The position numbers and the translations under genes are program-made. A DNA stretch of 64,000 nt, taken from Eremophila alpestris peregrina (taxonomy: Eukaryota; Chordata; Aves; Passeriformes; Alaudidae). Location of the stretch: contig WMCF01000018.1 of NCBI GenBank assembly GCA_009792885.1, positions 11,952,575 to 12,016,574 of the forward strand. The letters run 5' to 3'. Shown piece by piece: positions 46,586-58,979 of the stretch. Positions within the stretch are counted from its first letter, which is position 1; the number at the start of each line of letters is the position of its first letter. Below the pieces are notes generated by a model that saw only the letters and a list, made by a program, of their open reading frames with translations, had not been told where the DNA came from and did no database searches.

Positions 46586-48409
46586 CCATGCTGAGCAGCA
46601 CCTTGGGATACATCTCATCTGAGCTCACTTCACACATTTGAGCCAGTTTTGCTCGTTCCAGTCCCTCTGTTGGCAATAAATGACGGGATTTAGCCCACCC
46701 CAAGAAAAAGGGATGAAGTTGTCCTCTAGAGAATCCTGTTTTTCTCAGCTCTGGCCACAGAGGGACTCTGGACATCTGCCTAAGATTGGACACCCAGACC
46801 ACCAAAAGGAGGAGAGAGAAATCCTCTGCTTGGTCAGCAGAGAGTCTCTTTGATTTCTGTGAGGCTGGTTTAGAAAAACAATGTGGATTTGGCTCAGCGG
46901 ATTAAATATATTTAATTACTCCTGAGATGCTCTGCCCCAGCATCTTCCAGCTCTTGCCCTGGAGAAGCACAAGTCTCTAAAGGCTCTGTCTCATGTCTCT
47001 CCTCCCTCTGTGGGTATCAGGGATGTGCAAAGGCAATAAACACCCACATTTCAGCATCTAATTTGAATGTTCCTCCACATTAGAGCAAGTGAACTTAAAC
47101 TTGACAAAAGCAGGCCAGTTCTGTGTGATCCCAATGTCCTCACACATGGATATTTTCACTCAGGAGGCCACTCTGCTCACCAAGGGAGGTGCAGAAAAGA
47201 GCATTTTCCTCACCCAAGGGAGGACATTTGTGCTGGAAAGCTGTTTTTTCCTATAACTTCCAGGCTTTGACCTCTTTTTTGAGGAAAAAAGTATCAGTCA
47301 GAAATAAAGATACTTGTCAGGATTTAGAATTCTCAGTATATTTTTATCAGGAGATGGAGAATTTTTTTTTTCTCCAAAGCAAAGATAACAGGACCTGTGA
47401 AATCAGTCAGATTGGAGCTCGTGTCAGCTGCTCCTTAGAGATTGAACATGCCAAAGTTGAAACACTTGTGTTAAAACTCTTTCTAAAATAATAAAATCTG
47501 TTAAAAAGGATTTAAGAAAAAAAAAAAAAAGCTTGTTCTGAATTTATCTTTTTAAAAAAAATTATCCTTTGAAACTTGAGATTCCCTGTAATAATGTGAT
47601 TTCAAGCAGTGCAGCAGTGAGTGAAAGAGAATAACTGAGGTTTTCAGGAATATCAGAAGTGTTTAGTCACACTGCACTGGACATTTTGCACAGAAGCCCC
47701 TCCTGTCTCTGCTCCTGCAGCTCCCAGCTAACCATGATTGCATGTTTCTTGTTTTCCTCCTGTTTTTAATTTGCCCCACAGTAATTTCAGGAATGTGGAA
47801 GGAGAATATTGCCAACTCTGCCTTGTCTTGGAATTCCTTCATTCACATACTAATGGATATGTTTGAAATCTGACAGGGAGGAAAATGTTGCAGGCTGGGA
47901 ATGCAGGGAGGAGAGTTCTGTGCTAATCTTTCCAGAGGAGCTGTTCTGGTTATCTGCATTTGGTGATGACCAAGAAATGAGAAGCTTTTCCCCATTTTTT
48001 TTCACTGGGGGATGTGTGATCAACAAGGGGACTTTTGTAGCAAAGGGCCCAATGCAGAATTCATTCCCATGGCACTAAAAAACTGAGGAATGTCCCAAAC
48101 ACACCCCATTTCAGCTCTTCTGGGTCGTTTCATTCCATCTGGCCTCCTTCACACACCTCAGGCTCTCCCAGAAAGATCCCTATCCAGTTTCCTCCTCATT
48201 TTGAGCAGCACATGCCAGGCAGTTTGAGGGGAAAAGGCTGCTGGTTAAACTTGGTGGGTTCATGGCCCACACTCCAAGGAGGTGATGATCACAGCACAAC
48301 AGAACCATGAGGAACAATCCCTTCAGAGGTTCCCCCACCAATATCCAAGAAAATTTCTCAGCCCTGGTGACAGCATTTCTGCTGAGAGGGGAAACTTTGA
48401 AGAAAAAAA
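46586..48409. other. Intergenic DNA, no gene seen
   Basis: Contains a poly(A) run near 47516-47530 and nothing else recognisable. Confidence 0.55.
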
Positions 48410-48468
48410 CATAGAATCACAGGATTATTAAAGTTGGAAAGGTCTAATACAATCTTACACGTGGCCAG
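48410..48468 (-). mobile_element. Short CR1 3'-end fragment
   Basis: CATAGAATCACAGGATTATT then AAAGTTGGAAAGGTCTAATA. Truncated just before the LTR at 48510. Confidence 0.85.
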
Positions 48469-48509
48469 AGTGGAGTGAGCCACGTGGAAGCTCCAGCACC
48501 AGGGTTTCC

Positions 48510-48922
48510 AGCACCTCACAGAAATGGCCTAAAAATAATTTGTGAGACAGCTCCTTAGGTGTGTTTTGTAAAGCAAAAGGTTTAATAAATTGAGAAAATA
48601 ATAAATTATAAAGAACAAAATAGAATCCATGCATGTAAGCTCATTGCACCTTGCTACAACATCCCAAAAAACACTGAGAAGCTTTGTGCTCTCCCTTAAA
48701 TACTGAAAAATTTAGGTGGGTTTTTTTGGCAAACTGCCCAACAGAGAATGGCTGCATTTCTGAGGGACAGGTAAAGAGACCTGTCAGTGTTTCTGTCTTG
48801 GCCTTGAGCCAATGGCTGCCAGGAGAGCAGAGAAATTTCTAGGGCTTTTTCCTTTTAACTCCTAAGGTGAAACTGAAACCCTTTTTCTTATGTGGAAAAC
48901 ATCTGCTTGGTTTTGGGCTGCA
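48510..48922 (-). mobile_element. Solo LTR, family B, inverted copy
   Basis: 413 bp, in the reverse orientation to the 44699 copy. It is flanked by a 4-bp duplication TTCC (48506-48509 and 48923-48926). The minus-strand element runs from TGCAGCCCAAAACCAAGCAG to CTGTGAGGTGCT. A short CR1 scrap lies just upstream. Confidence 0.85.
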
Positions 48923-49453
48923 TTCCTACAAAGGTCCTACAGGATGCATTAACCTGCCATTGCCAAGTCCACCACTAAAGCAACTCCCCAGGTGCCACAC
49001 TGGTGCACCTTCTGAGCATTTCCAGGGATGGTGATTGCAGCATTTCCCATTCCCATCCCCCTGCCAAGCTCTCATCTCCTCCTCTCTTCCCTTCCTCAAG
49101 CCCAGGCATTGTGAGAGCCAGGGTTTGTCCATGGGAAGCTTTGCCCAGAGTGACTCCAGATGAGCAGAGGAACTTCTGGAGCATCAGCCCAGCACTGGAG
49201 ATTCCAGACTGGAGCTTGGAGATTGGAATGTCCTGCCTGTGTCCAGTTTTAGGGTCTGTTGAGAGCCTCTGGAACTGCTCTTGAAGCTTCCCAGCAGTGC
49301 CAGCCCTGCATGGCTGGTGCCAAGCAGTGACAGAGTTGTGTCCCCTGCTCTGAAGGGTCCTGCCCTTGCCCTGCTTGAAGCTCTGTCTGTGTTAAGGAGG
49401 GGGTGAAGAGGAGCCATGAAACAGCTGAATCCCTGCTCCTTTGTCTAGCTGAG

Positions 49454-49975
49454 TGTAGGAACCCTAAAAGCAGGAGAGAACTCGGGATGTATGAAAGAGG
49501 TCTTAAGAAGTTGACAGGAGGCTGAGAGTTGACAGGAAGATGGGAAATTCTACAAATTCTCATGGGAAACTAGGAAATTAGGAACTAAGAAAATACATTT
49601 GTGTCTGTTAGAGGGAACAAGAACTCATGCTGATGCTTCAGGATGTAAAGGACTTAGATACATTGCTTTGCAAAAATAGGAAAAGTTTCGAACTTAATAA
49701 TGAATTATTGTGTATTGTTTTTAGCTTCATAGAAAGCTTTTGTTAACCTGGAACCCACGTGAGTTATTTTCTGATTTGCTAAAGTAATGTGACACTAAGC
49801 TTGTTAATTGTAAGCTATAAGTTGAGAAAATTCTTATAAAATGTTCTGCAGAAGTTTTTATTTGGTCTCTTGATTTAGTTTGCATGGATGTTGTTGTTTT
49901 TCTGTGTCTCTTATTATTACTTGTATGATATAGACAAATAATAAATCCTAAGTCTGCAGCTATCAAGGATCCATC
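49454..49975 (+). mobile_element. Probable LTR, family C, diverged copy
   Basis: Starts TGTAGGAACCCTAAAAGC and shares ACTTAATAATGAATTATTGT then GTATTGTTTTTAGC with the 60804 element. It has AATAATAAATCC near 49940. Boundaries are approximate and no target duplication is seen. Confidence 0.62.
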
Positions 49976-50284
49976 CTGTTTGTGGATGGATCAAACTGAA
50001 CCAGCATTTGAGAGCTGCTCTTGTGTGCCAGAGCCCTCCTCTGCAAGGAAGGAAGGTATTTGCATGTGCTGGTCCTGTGAGTGCCTGATGGGAGTCTGAG
50101 ACTTACTGAGAAAAGAGAAAATCCTCAAGTCCACCAGCCCAGGAGATGCCCATGGTCAGCTCTGTGGTACAGGATGCAGGGAACAAGGCATCACCAAAAG
50201 ATATTTCTCAGCCCGTGTGAGCAGACTGGAATTTTGGTTCCTAAAACCAGGCAGGCACAGTGTGAACGCAGTCAGGATGCTCCA

Positions 50285-50580
50285 GATCCTCCAGCCCGCT
50301 CTCTGAATTTTGCTCTGAGACTCTTCACTCTTTGCTTTATGCAGCCACGCCGAGAAGGAACTAATTTAATCTGTGCAACAGCGAGGTGTAGCCAGCAGGA
50401 ATCCATCCTTTTCTCTGCCGCTCATTGGAAATTAGCACTAATTGACGGTCATTAGCTGAGAAGTGCCTCTAATCAGTCGGCTCTTTATCAAGCTTTACAT
50501 TCATTCACTCTGGAAATCACAGTCAGCCCCTCTGCCTTGCCATCGGCCACGGCAGCTGAATAAAGGCGAGGGAGACTCAG
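50285..50580. promoter_or_regulatory. Candidate conserved non-coding element
   Basis: A block of balanced composition containing CATTGGAAATTAGCACTAAT, GACGGTCATTAGCTGAG and CTCTAATCAG, with retained CpGs. It is unlike the CR1 and LTR DNA on either side. It could be an enhancer for a neighbouring gene outside the window. Confidence 0.4.
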
Positions 50581-53500
50581 ACCCACTTTTCTTCTTGCAG
50601 AACCCTCGTGGTGCTGTGATAAGACAGGAAACTGTTCATTTTGGCAGGTTTTGCCTGTGAAATCCCCAGACTGAGAAGCCAACAGGAGCCAATTGACAAT
50701 TCCAGCAGGTTGTGTCTGCCTTGGCAGTGATGTTTGCAGAGAGGGTCAATCACTCCAGCTCCCAAGCACACAGAAGGAGTTGAAAAGGAAAAGAGTTGGA
50801 AAAGTGAATGCATTAGAAAGTTGAAATACTGAATTTTAGGGATGCTTGCAGTTGTCTGTGTAAGAATCACCAGGCAAAAGTTTATGTGCTGTTCTCTGCA
50901 GCCAACAGCTCAATTTATAATTAATATTAGAGGATATTATTTAATGTGGTGATTTTTAGGGATGTATTTCTATTTTCTCTGATTCAGAAAAAAAAAAAAA
51001 GACATGGTGAGTGTAATTGCTTAAAGGGAAAGCTGAGACAAACACTCCCACAGGAAGACAACAAAACTTCAACCAGCTGCTTTCAGAGAAAATTCCAATA
51101 TTCTGCCTTCACAGATCATTCACGTTTCAAGAGATGGATCACTAATGAATATTTCTGGCAGAAGTGAAGAACTCAATTGATGGAAGAAGGACAGTGCTGC
51201 AGACACACTCTGCCTGTGGTTCCTGCTGAGCAGGGGCTCCCAGAGCAGCACACACTGTTTTGAGGAGCCCTTTTCCTTCTCACCTTTGTCCCTGGGGTTT
51301 CCTTGTCCATGGCCTCTGTTCCTTTGCTCCCCTGGAGTTATTATTTATGTCTCTGCAACACTCTCAGTGTGCAGACCCCTCTTTGTGAGACACCATTGGG
51401 TTTGATATGGGTTGGGAGGAAGGGGAAAATGCAAGTTTTGCTTTTTTGGCAGGGTGCCACCTCACAAGTGTTCTGCCTTTTATCACTGCTTATTCTTGCC
51501 TGAAACAAGTGACAGCAACAGCTCCCTGACAGTAGGAGGGGAAAATTGTCAGGATGAAAACACAACAAGTTTCTTTTAAAACACTGATGTCTCTTTTGAT
51601 ATATTTTTTGCATATAAATGAGATCCACTGCTATGGGATTAACCCATATGTGAGATCCGTGGTTTTAGATAAACAGGATGTTTTGATGAAAAATGGAGAT
51701 ATTAAGAAGTGAGGGAGATGAGGAGAGGGGGTGGAATTACCTGGGGAAGGTTCCTGCATTATCCTTTGAGGAGTCTGTGTGATGAGGTGAAGTTGTCAGA
51801 CCTCTGTGCATTTGTAGCCTGTTTTCATGATTTGTAGTTTATGATGTTTTTAAGGTTCTGGTTGGGAGTGCCACGGGAAGGGAGGCAAATCTCAGTGGAA
51901 AAGAATCACTCACCTTCCTGGAAGGACAGAAGGGAGAGAAACAGGTTAGGAGGGGAGGAGAGAAGGGGAGAGGAGAGAGGAAGGAGGAGGGAAGGGAAGA
52001 GAGAAGGGGAGAGGAGAGAAGGGAAGGGAAGGGAAGAGAAGAGAAGAGAAGAGAAGAGAAGAGAAGAGAAGAGAAGAGAAGAGAAGAGAAGAGAAGAGAA
52101 GAGAAGAGAAGAGAAGAGNAAGAGAAGAGAAGAGAAGAGAAGAGAAGAGAAGAGAAGAGAAGAGAAGAGAAGAGAAGAGAAGAGAAGAGAAGAGAAGAGA
52201 AGAGAAGAGAAGGACTCATCAATATAATGCTGAAGGCCATCAAGGGACAGAGGGGGAGCTCTAGCCCCTGGCTGAAATGTTCTGCTTCCCTCATACCTCC
52301 ATTTTATGCTGGGGAGCTCAGAGTGTTTTCTAAACGACCCTATTAAATCCCTTTTTCCACAGCCCTGACTTGGTGCTGGCTTTTCTCTGGTCACCTCTGA
52401 GCCACCTGCTCCATGCAGAAACAGAATGGGCTGGAAATCCTGTGACTTACAGGTCTCCTGAGCCAAGGGATCCTGGATCCTGGATAAAAGGCACTCCAGA
52501 ACCCTCCCACTGGGAACAGAAATCTCAGAAGGGTTTGCTGAATCATTGATGATAACTGGGGAGGAGAAGACAAAATGTTGTTTTCATGCAGCCACAGACA
52601 ATCACTCATAATTTGATATTTTCTGGATTAGAAATTCATAAGAAGATCTCACTCATCCAAGCCCAGGGTAGGTGATTTGTGATCTGGAAGAGCCAGTTTC
52701 TCTCTGATGACCTCAAATGGGCCTGGGGGTGTCTGACTCAGGTGGTGAGTGGAGGTGGCTGCCTTTGGAGCTGACAGGACAACCTGTGGGGGAGGCAAAG
52801 ACATTTCAAAGCCCAAACTCAGTTTATTCATGAGTGAGGTGTCCAAGTGCCTGTCCCTGGAGTGCAAGGGCTTGATTCAGTCAGCTCAATGAGAGCTGCT
52901 GGAGTGTTCCAGAGAAGGCACCATCCATGCTCCAGCTTGCTGGAGCTCACTGCTGGGCTGATCAAACTCTTGGTCATCAAAAGTGAGCAATAAACATAAA
53001 ACTCACCAGGTTTCACACACATTTTTGCAGTGAGCAAGGGCTGAATGACTCCCAGCATAATATTTCATCGGAAGAAATGGTACCTGAGTGTTTCTTCTCT
53101 CCTCTCCTCTCTCTCTCCTCAGCATCCTTCCTGCCTTTGGAATCACATTCTGCCTGCTCAGCCTGTTCCTCTCCTGGGCTTCTGACCAGCTGATCATGTG
53201 CAAAGAGTAAAGCTTAATTGTTCTGACCTTGACAGAGGTATAAAAGCACAGGGAGAAAGGGATGAAAAAGGAGCCATGTTCTTCACTTGCTAGTGTCAAT
53301 TCATAATAGTTAAAATTGTTAAAATAAGCTGAATGACATGATTGCATTTAAAATGAGGTGGGTTTTTTTTTCATTATAATGTCTCTCAATAGAAGCCTAA
53401 ATGGAAGATATATTTCTTATTTCTTCTTCCTTTCTTTTTCCTAAAGCAGAGAACAATTTCTTTTCCTTCCCAAACAAAGTAATCTTATTGTGCCAAATCC

Positions 53501-54717
53501 TAACTAGCAGAAAACATCTATTGTGCTGGGTGATTGTAGGGATTATCCTTTGTGTTCAAAAGATACAGATATGTTGAAAAAAGCAACAAGCTCCCAATTT
53601 AACTCCTTCCTGAGACCAAGATCTTCCATGTCTGTGACAAGAGGGATGAACATATTTTGGTGCAGTCTTTTTCACAGGCATGATGTGGATGATCCCACCT
53701 CCTGCTAAACTCCAAATGGTGTCTGGGAATTGTGTGGCAAAGGGGAAAGAGCTGCCCTAACCCATGGGGAGTTGTAATTTGGGAGTTTTCCAGGTTTTTC
53801 CACCCCAGATTTCATTCCTCTGGTACATTCCCAGCAGCCAAGACTCACAGGGGATGTGTGTGGTTTGGTAGAGCCCATTGTGATTGACCCAAATGTGGTT
53901 GGCCAGTTTTGCAGAGGATATTGCCACTGAAATATTTCACTGTCACCCTCTTGGCAATCTCCTCCAGCTGGTTAATTTTTTAAAACTGCCTTTTCACACA
54001 AATTTAATTGCAACAGCAGGAGAGCAGCCCCAGAGCTGGGACATCCTGCCTCCCCTTCCAACCCAGGCAATTTCATCCTAAATAGTGACATTGCTGGAGT
54101 CACCCTTGCCTTTGGCTTGGACAGCCTATAAAGAGCATTTCAAAGAGTAATTTGTGTGCCATTAATATTCTATAAGATGACTCAGAGATGCAGAAGACTC
54201 AGCAGACAGCTGGAATTAAACACTGGACCAGATGATCCTTGGAAACTGCAATTGCCAAGCAAGCAAAGTGCTTGTCACCCCTGCCAGGGCCAGCAGAGGT
54301 ACAGTGGCTCCTGGGATCCGGGTTTATTTGGGCTGTGCTGATATTTAAGTTTTCTGAGTGTATTTAATATAAAAACACCCTCATAAAATAGATTTACTCT
54401 TGTATGTTCTGAATGTATATAATAGACTGTAAGTGGTAAATAAGAACTGGAGAGACAAATTGCCACACACCCATCCATAAAACAACCACTAATGATGAAC
54501 ACCTCATTATTTACATCCCTTAATTATATCCCTCCTCTGGGATGAGGCACTCTGCAGATGCACACAGGACCTGCTGTCTTCTCCTCTGAATCACCTGAGT
54601 CAGAATTTGGACTGTGGCTTCCCAGCAGCTCCAGTGCCCTGATCTCTGTGCTCCCAAGAGGGGACAATTTATGCAAGGTGCATCCCTCACCTGCTCTCTT
54701 CTGCTTTTGAGCCTGTC
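50581..54717. other. Intergenic DNA with a large microsatellite
   Basis: Holds the GAGAA array and an A run near 50988-51000. No exon or interspersed repeat was recognised in the remainder. Confidence 0.55.
51945..52213 (+). repeat. (GAGAA)n microsatellite with an ambiguous base
   Basis: An irregular G/A-rich lead-in (51945-52035) followed by about 35 perfect GAGAA pentamers. A single N at 52119 sits with a one-base phase slip, so the assembly joined or failed to resolve the tract there and the true length is unknown. Confidence 0.97.
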
Positions 54718-54721
54718 CTCC

Positions 54722-55178
54722 TGATGCCCTAAGTTTTAGCTTTTATGTTTTTCAGACTCTGTGCTGCCTCTGAGCCTCACATTCAGTGTCAGTGAGCTCT
54801 TCACAGAGCAGGGAGACAAAACAAATCCTTTCCCTGCTGAAAACCAAGGACAGCTTTCAGGCCCAAAAGCACAAACAAGGGTGGACTGAAGGGAGAAACA
54901 GGAAAGATGAGACCTCACAGCCTGAAGCTGCAATTGGACAATTAAACCCCAAAATGGTAAATGGACCAAAACTAATCAAAGTGTGAGACCTTGTGACCAT
55001 TTGTCCATTTTGTGCCCATTTTGGATCCATTTTGTGACCATTTTGGGTCCCCCTTGGGTGCAGCCCTGGCCAGGCTCTTGTCCTGCCCAAGGTGTGTCCT
55101 TAAAGGCCTTTTAATGAATATCTACTTTATCCTCCAGCTCTGTCCAGTCTGTTCCAGCTCAGCCTTCCCAAGGCATCA
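54722..55178 (+). mobile_element. Solo LTR, family A, second copy
   Basis: A 457-bp copy of the 39300 LTR in the opposite orientation. It starts TGATGCCCT, ends AAGGCATCA, and has a perfect 4-bp duplication CTCC (54718-54721 and 55179-55182). The different target duplications show two independent insertions. Its poly(A) signal region has decayed, and the repeated CCCATTTTGG motif (54995-55050) differs in copy number from the other LTR. Confidence 0.9.
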
Positions 55179-55452
55179 CTCCCAATACAGAGACATGGAT
55201 ACTGGGCAAATGCTTTTCCAGAGAAGTCTGGAAGTTTCCCTAGAAATTTTTCTCCTAACAAGGTGAAATTCCCTCCACTTCTCTAAAGCAGCTCTGGAAG
55301 CATTTTCACTGCAGGGATCACTGATTACCCCATGGAAATGAGTGACCTTTGCTGGAGACCAGCCCTGATCACTCCCTGTGTCTGACCAAGGTGAAGCCTG
55401 GGAGATGGAAGTGGGAGGTCTGACCCCGGGAGCTGACAAGCCTGCTTTAGCC

Positions 55453-55514
55453 TAATTGCAGATAAAGTGATTAATTGCAGATGAAGTGATTAATTACAGA
55501 TGAAGTGATTAATT
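55453..55514 (+). repeat. 19-bp tandem repeat, 3.3 copies
   Basis: TAATTGCAGATAAAGTGAT repeated at 55453, 55472 and 55491 with single substitutions, plus a final TAATT. Lies about 45 bp before a CR1 copy. Confidence 0.92.
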
Positions 55515-55559
55515 TGAAGAATAGGGTTTAAATTTTACATCGCTTTTTATAGGGAGCCA

Positions 55560-55832
55560 CGTGGAAAAGATGAAGGGTGATGGGTACAAGTTACTCCTGG
55601 GGACATTCCAGTTGGACACAAGAGGAAAATTTTTCTCAGTGAGATCTATCAGCCACCGGAATAATATCTCTCAGGGAAGTGGTGGATACCCAACATTGGA
55701 CATTTTTGTGATTCTTTTGGACAGGGTGCTGGGCTGTCTTGTCTGGATTGTGCTTTTCCACAGAAATATTGGACCAGATGATGCTTGAGGTGTCTTCCAA
55801 CCTGGTGTTTTGTGATTCTGTGATGTGTAGGT
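55560..55832 (+). mobile_element. CR1 3' region
   Basis: Sense CR1: GGACACAAGAGGAAAATTTT, GGGAAGTGGTGGATACCCAA, TTGGACAGGGTGCTGGGCTG and GGACCAGATGATGCTTGAGG, ending TTTTGTGATTCTGTGATGTG. This is a near-complete 3' UTR copy. Confidence 0.95.
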
Positions 55833-58559
55833 TGGGATGAGCTGCCCAGTTGTGGATTTCTTTGTCCTTTCATCCTTATCCTGGGTCTGTCTGAGCTGTT
55901 CAGCCTCGTGCAGAGCTGCATGGACCTGGCTTTAGGGACCTGCAGGGAGCTTTTGCTTTGTCTTTTCTCCTTTGGTGGTTTCCAAGCTGATGGAAGGACC
56001 GAGCAAAGAAGAGCTTGTGGGAGATTCTACAGCAAAACTAAATTCAGTCTAAAAATACCTTCAGCCTAAGGCTGGAGGATTTAATCCAGGTTTCAGTGAA
56101 CTCTCCCTGGGAGTTTCCCAGCTCCACGCTGGTTTGCAGATAGAGGGCCAAGGGATTTGTGTCCTCACACCTCTAAATGACTCATGAGAGCAGTGACCAT
56201 GCCAGCTTCCCTCAGCACCTGCAGACACCAGCAGCTCCAGCCATCACAAAACCTGGGGTTTTTTTAAATTGTTTGTTTGTTTTTGTTATTTTTGTTTATT
56301 TGCCCAATTTTCTGTTGCCTTCCTTCTGAGTAAACACTGACCCCGGACAAAAATAAACAAGAAACATTTTGCTTTCTCCCCGTCACTCAAACACATCACA
56401 CTCCCAGACAGACATCCCCCCTTCCCTGGCAGGCATCCTGAATTCCATATGCACTTGGGACAACAAGGAAGCCTCGTTGTTCTGCCAGATTTAGCTACTG
56501 CTTACAATCTGTGTGATTGCTCCCAATGTTGAGTTTTGAAGGCTGAGTAGCAGCTTGGAGGCATTTGCTTCTGGAGGAAACATCCCGTGCACCCAACAGT
56601 TTGTTTACTTTCTATAGACCCAGCAGTTAATTTAATAAAAGTTATTTCTACTTCTAACTCTTATTTTGGCCTATGAACCTCATTCATGAGAGCCCTTCTG
56701 TATTTCCCACTGCTAATTTTAGTCAGTGCTTTCCTGGGAAGGACAGAGGGTCAGCCCAGGCCAGGGAGCCCTTCTCAGGGTGTGAGTGCCAGGCTGGGCT
56801 TTGTGGGAAGCTCTTTACCTGTGCTAAGAGGGGAAAGCCACAGCTCACAGCCCAGGCAATGTGGCACCTCCTCAGTTAACTCAGGTTTCAAAGCTGTTTT
56901 GGCCAGAGATTGATTCCTTGATATTCCTCCTGGCTAAAGAGCAGCCCTGGCTCCTGGATCTGCCACAAGATCAAAAAACCAGATGTTTGGCTTTACCTCA
57001 TGGATTTTGCTCAGGCTGATCCCCAGAGCCAGCTGTGAACCTGTGGCTGGAGCAGGTTTGTGTAATCTGGGGGACAGAGGGGAAGGAAAAGCAGAAGGAG
57101 GTGAAAGAGGGAGGAGTTTGATGGGGTTTATGAACTGATGTGGTGAGCAGGATGGAAAGGGCTTCAGCATGGCACTTATTTGTAAAGGGAAAACCCCTGG
57201 GGGTTCTTTGGACTCCAGGATTTTCAGCAATTCAGAAGGGAAGGCAGGAGGCTGCTCAGGAGGATGGACAATAGCTGCACACATGAAGGACAGGGGCAGG
57301 GAGGAGGCACAGCAGGCATTTGGCACCAAGCTCCAGTGAGGGAAGGCAAAGCCCAAATGATTTGGGTATGGAGGCATCCTACAGTGAAGCCAAGGCAGGT
57401 GCACCCAATTCTACCTTTCCCTAAGGATTCTGGGGTGGGATTATCTCATGGGAAGCTTTAGGAGTCTCTCTGGCAGGAATTTCCCCCAGGGCAGCAGGCA
57501 GGGCATTCTGGGGATGCCTTTTACCATCTAGAGGTGAGTGGGGTTTTGTTTCTCCCTGGGACCCCTGGCATTTGGGAGAGACTGGGGACCTGGGTGACAG
57601 ACCAGCCACATTCTCACACCCTGTCTCCAACCTGGGTACATTTTTTTCCAGAATGAAAATACAGGGGGACACATATTCTGTGTTAGGCATCCTGTTGTGC
57701 TGGTGCTGTGCTAAAACCTGAGATATATTTAGAGCACAGAGGGATGGACACAAAGACACTGCTGAGATGCCTGAGCATTACATTTGAGAGCACCACCTCC
57801 AGCCTGCAGGGTTTGGGGTTTTCAGTGGGTTGCTCCTATCAAAGCAAAACTCCACACCACATCACTCTTTTGACTGCACTTCTCGAGGGCATTTTGCTGC
57901 TGTGGGGTCAGCATGGATCTCACACACAGCCAAGGACTGCCCGTGCAAGGATGTGCCCTCTAGGCCTTGCTCAGAAAAGTGGCAACAGAGCATTTGGCTG
58001 AGGACCAGCTTTTCCAACAAGTCAGAAATGTGCTGACAGCCACAGAGGTGAGACATATGGTCCCCCTTCCCTCCTTGTCTTCCCCAGTGTCACTTGGCTT
58101 TCCTGGGGATCACAAAAGACTCACTGCAATCAGAAGGTCAGAGATGGGCTTTTTATCAGACTCTCTCCCTCTCCTGATGGCACTTTTTAATGTTGTTCAA
58201 GGCAGTCTGTGCTGGGAAGTCCGGGGAAGGACAAGGTGGAGTTCTCAGTGGCATTTATTTCTCAGCACTTCTGCTGCTGGATGGGTGAGAAGGCAATATC
58301 CCAGCAGGAGATTATGAGCAGATTTCAGCTGTGTCAGTGTGAGGAATCACTTTGCTCCCAGCAGCCATCAGGCCCTGAAGGCTGGGATGGCACCTTTAGA
58401 GGTGTTTCTTCACTGCTGCTGAGCACCCAGCTGATTGTTCAGGGCCACTGGGTGGGCTGAGCTGCCAGTTTGCTGAAACAATTAGAAAAAAAACCCCAAA
58501 AATCTTGCTGGAAAGTTATGAACAGCACAAGTCTCAGGTTTTCATGTGTTTTTGAGCCC
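55833..58559. other. Intergenic DNA, no gene seen
   Basis: A T-rich patch with GTTTGTTT at 56265-56300, otherwise mixed sequence. A short exon-like stretch at 57967-58047 is discussed under rejected items. Confidence 0.55.
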
Positions 58560-58979
58560 TGAGAGTAAGTAATAAGGTTTGAAGGAGAGCTGGAGTCTGA
58601 GTGTCTCCTTTGAAGGTTGTTTATTCTTTTCTTATCTCTAGAAATTCTTTCTGCTCAGCGTGGAGTGTGCAGGCAGCCAGAAAAGCACAGTCTGACCCTC
58701 CTACAAGGGCACCTTTAACTTTTATACTCAAACCTACATGGACAGTGTTCTCCTCTATGTACCAATACCCAGGACTCAGGTTAAACTGTGAAACTCCACC
58801 ACAACCCAATCCAGGAAAGCCACCACCTCAGCAGAAGATGGAGGACAAGAAGAACCAGGAAAAGGAGAATGGACACACCCAAATTCCTCCATCTTTGCCC
58901 TCTTAACCCCGATATTACAATCTAAAAATTCTACTCTTCACCCTGTGATAGACTCATCATTATGCTAATTAAACTCTCA
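58560..58979 (-). mobile_element. Solo LTR, family D (TGAGAGT...ACTCTCA)
   Basis: A 420-bp LTR with 7-bp inverted termini. On the minus strand it carries a TATA box (GTATAAAAGTT) and a poly(A) signal (AATAAACAACC), in the order expected for U3-R. The flanks AGCCC and TGTCT do not match, so the target duplication is lost or the element is recombinant. Confidence 0.82.

Noticed and set aside
45836..46594. 252-codon open frame over the minisatellite
   Set aside because: The 43-bp unit is not a multiple of three and lacks stops in most frames, so long frames appear on both strands (also 46049-46618 minus). No start context or family supports them.
44699..48922. A provirus bounded by two LTRs
   Set aside because: The LTRs point in opposite directions and the interior has no gag, pol or env similarity. 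They are two solo insertions.
51841..52294. Open frames of repeating Arg-Glu-Lys or Ser-Leu-Leu-Phe
   Set aside because: These are translations of the GAGAA microsatellite. The same applies to the Gly-Glu or Ser-Pro frames at 41649-41925.
57967..58047. Exon-like stretch ending ACAGAG|GTGAGA
   Set aside because: About 27 codons read smoothly between an AG and a good donor, but I recognise no family and find no partner exons nearby.
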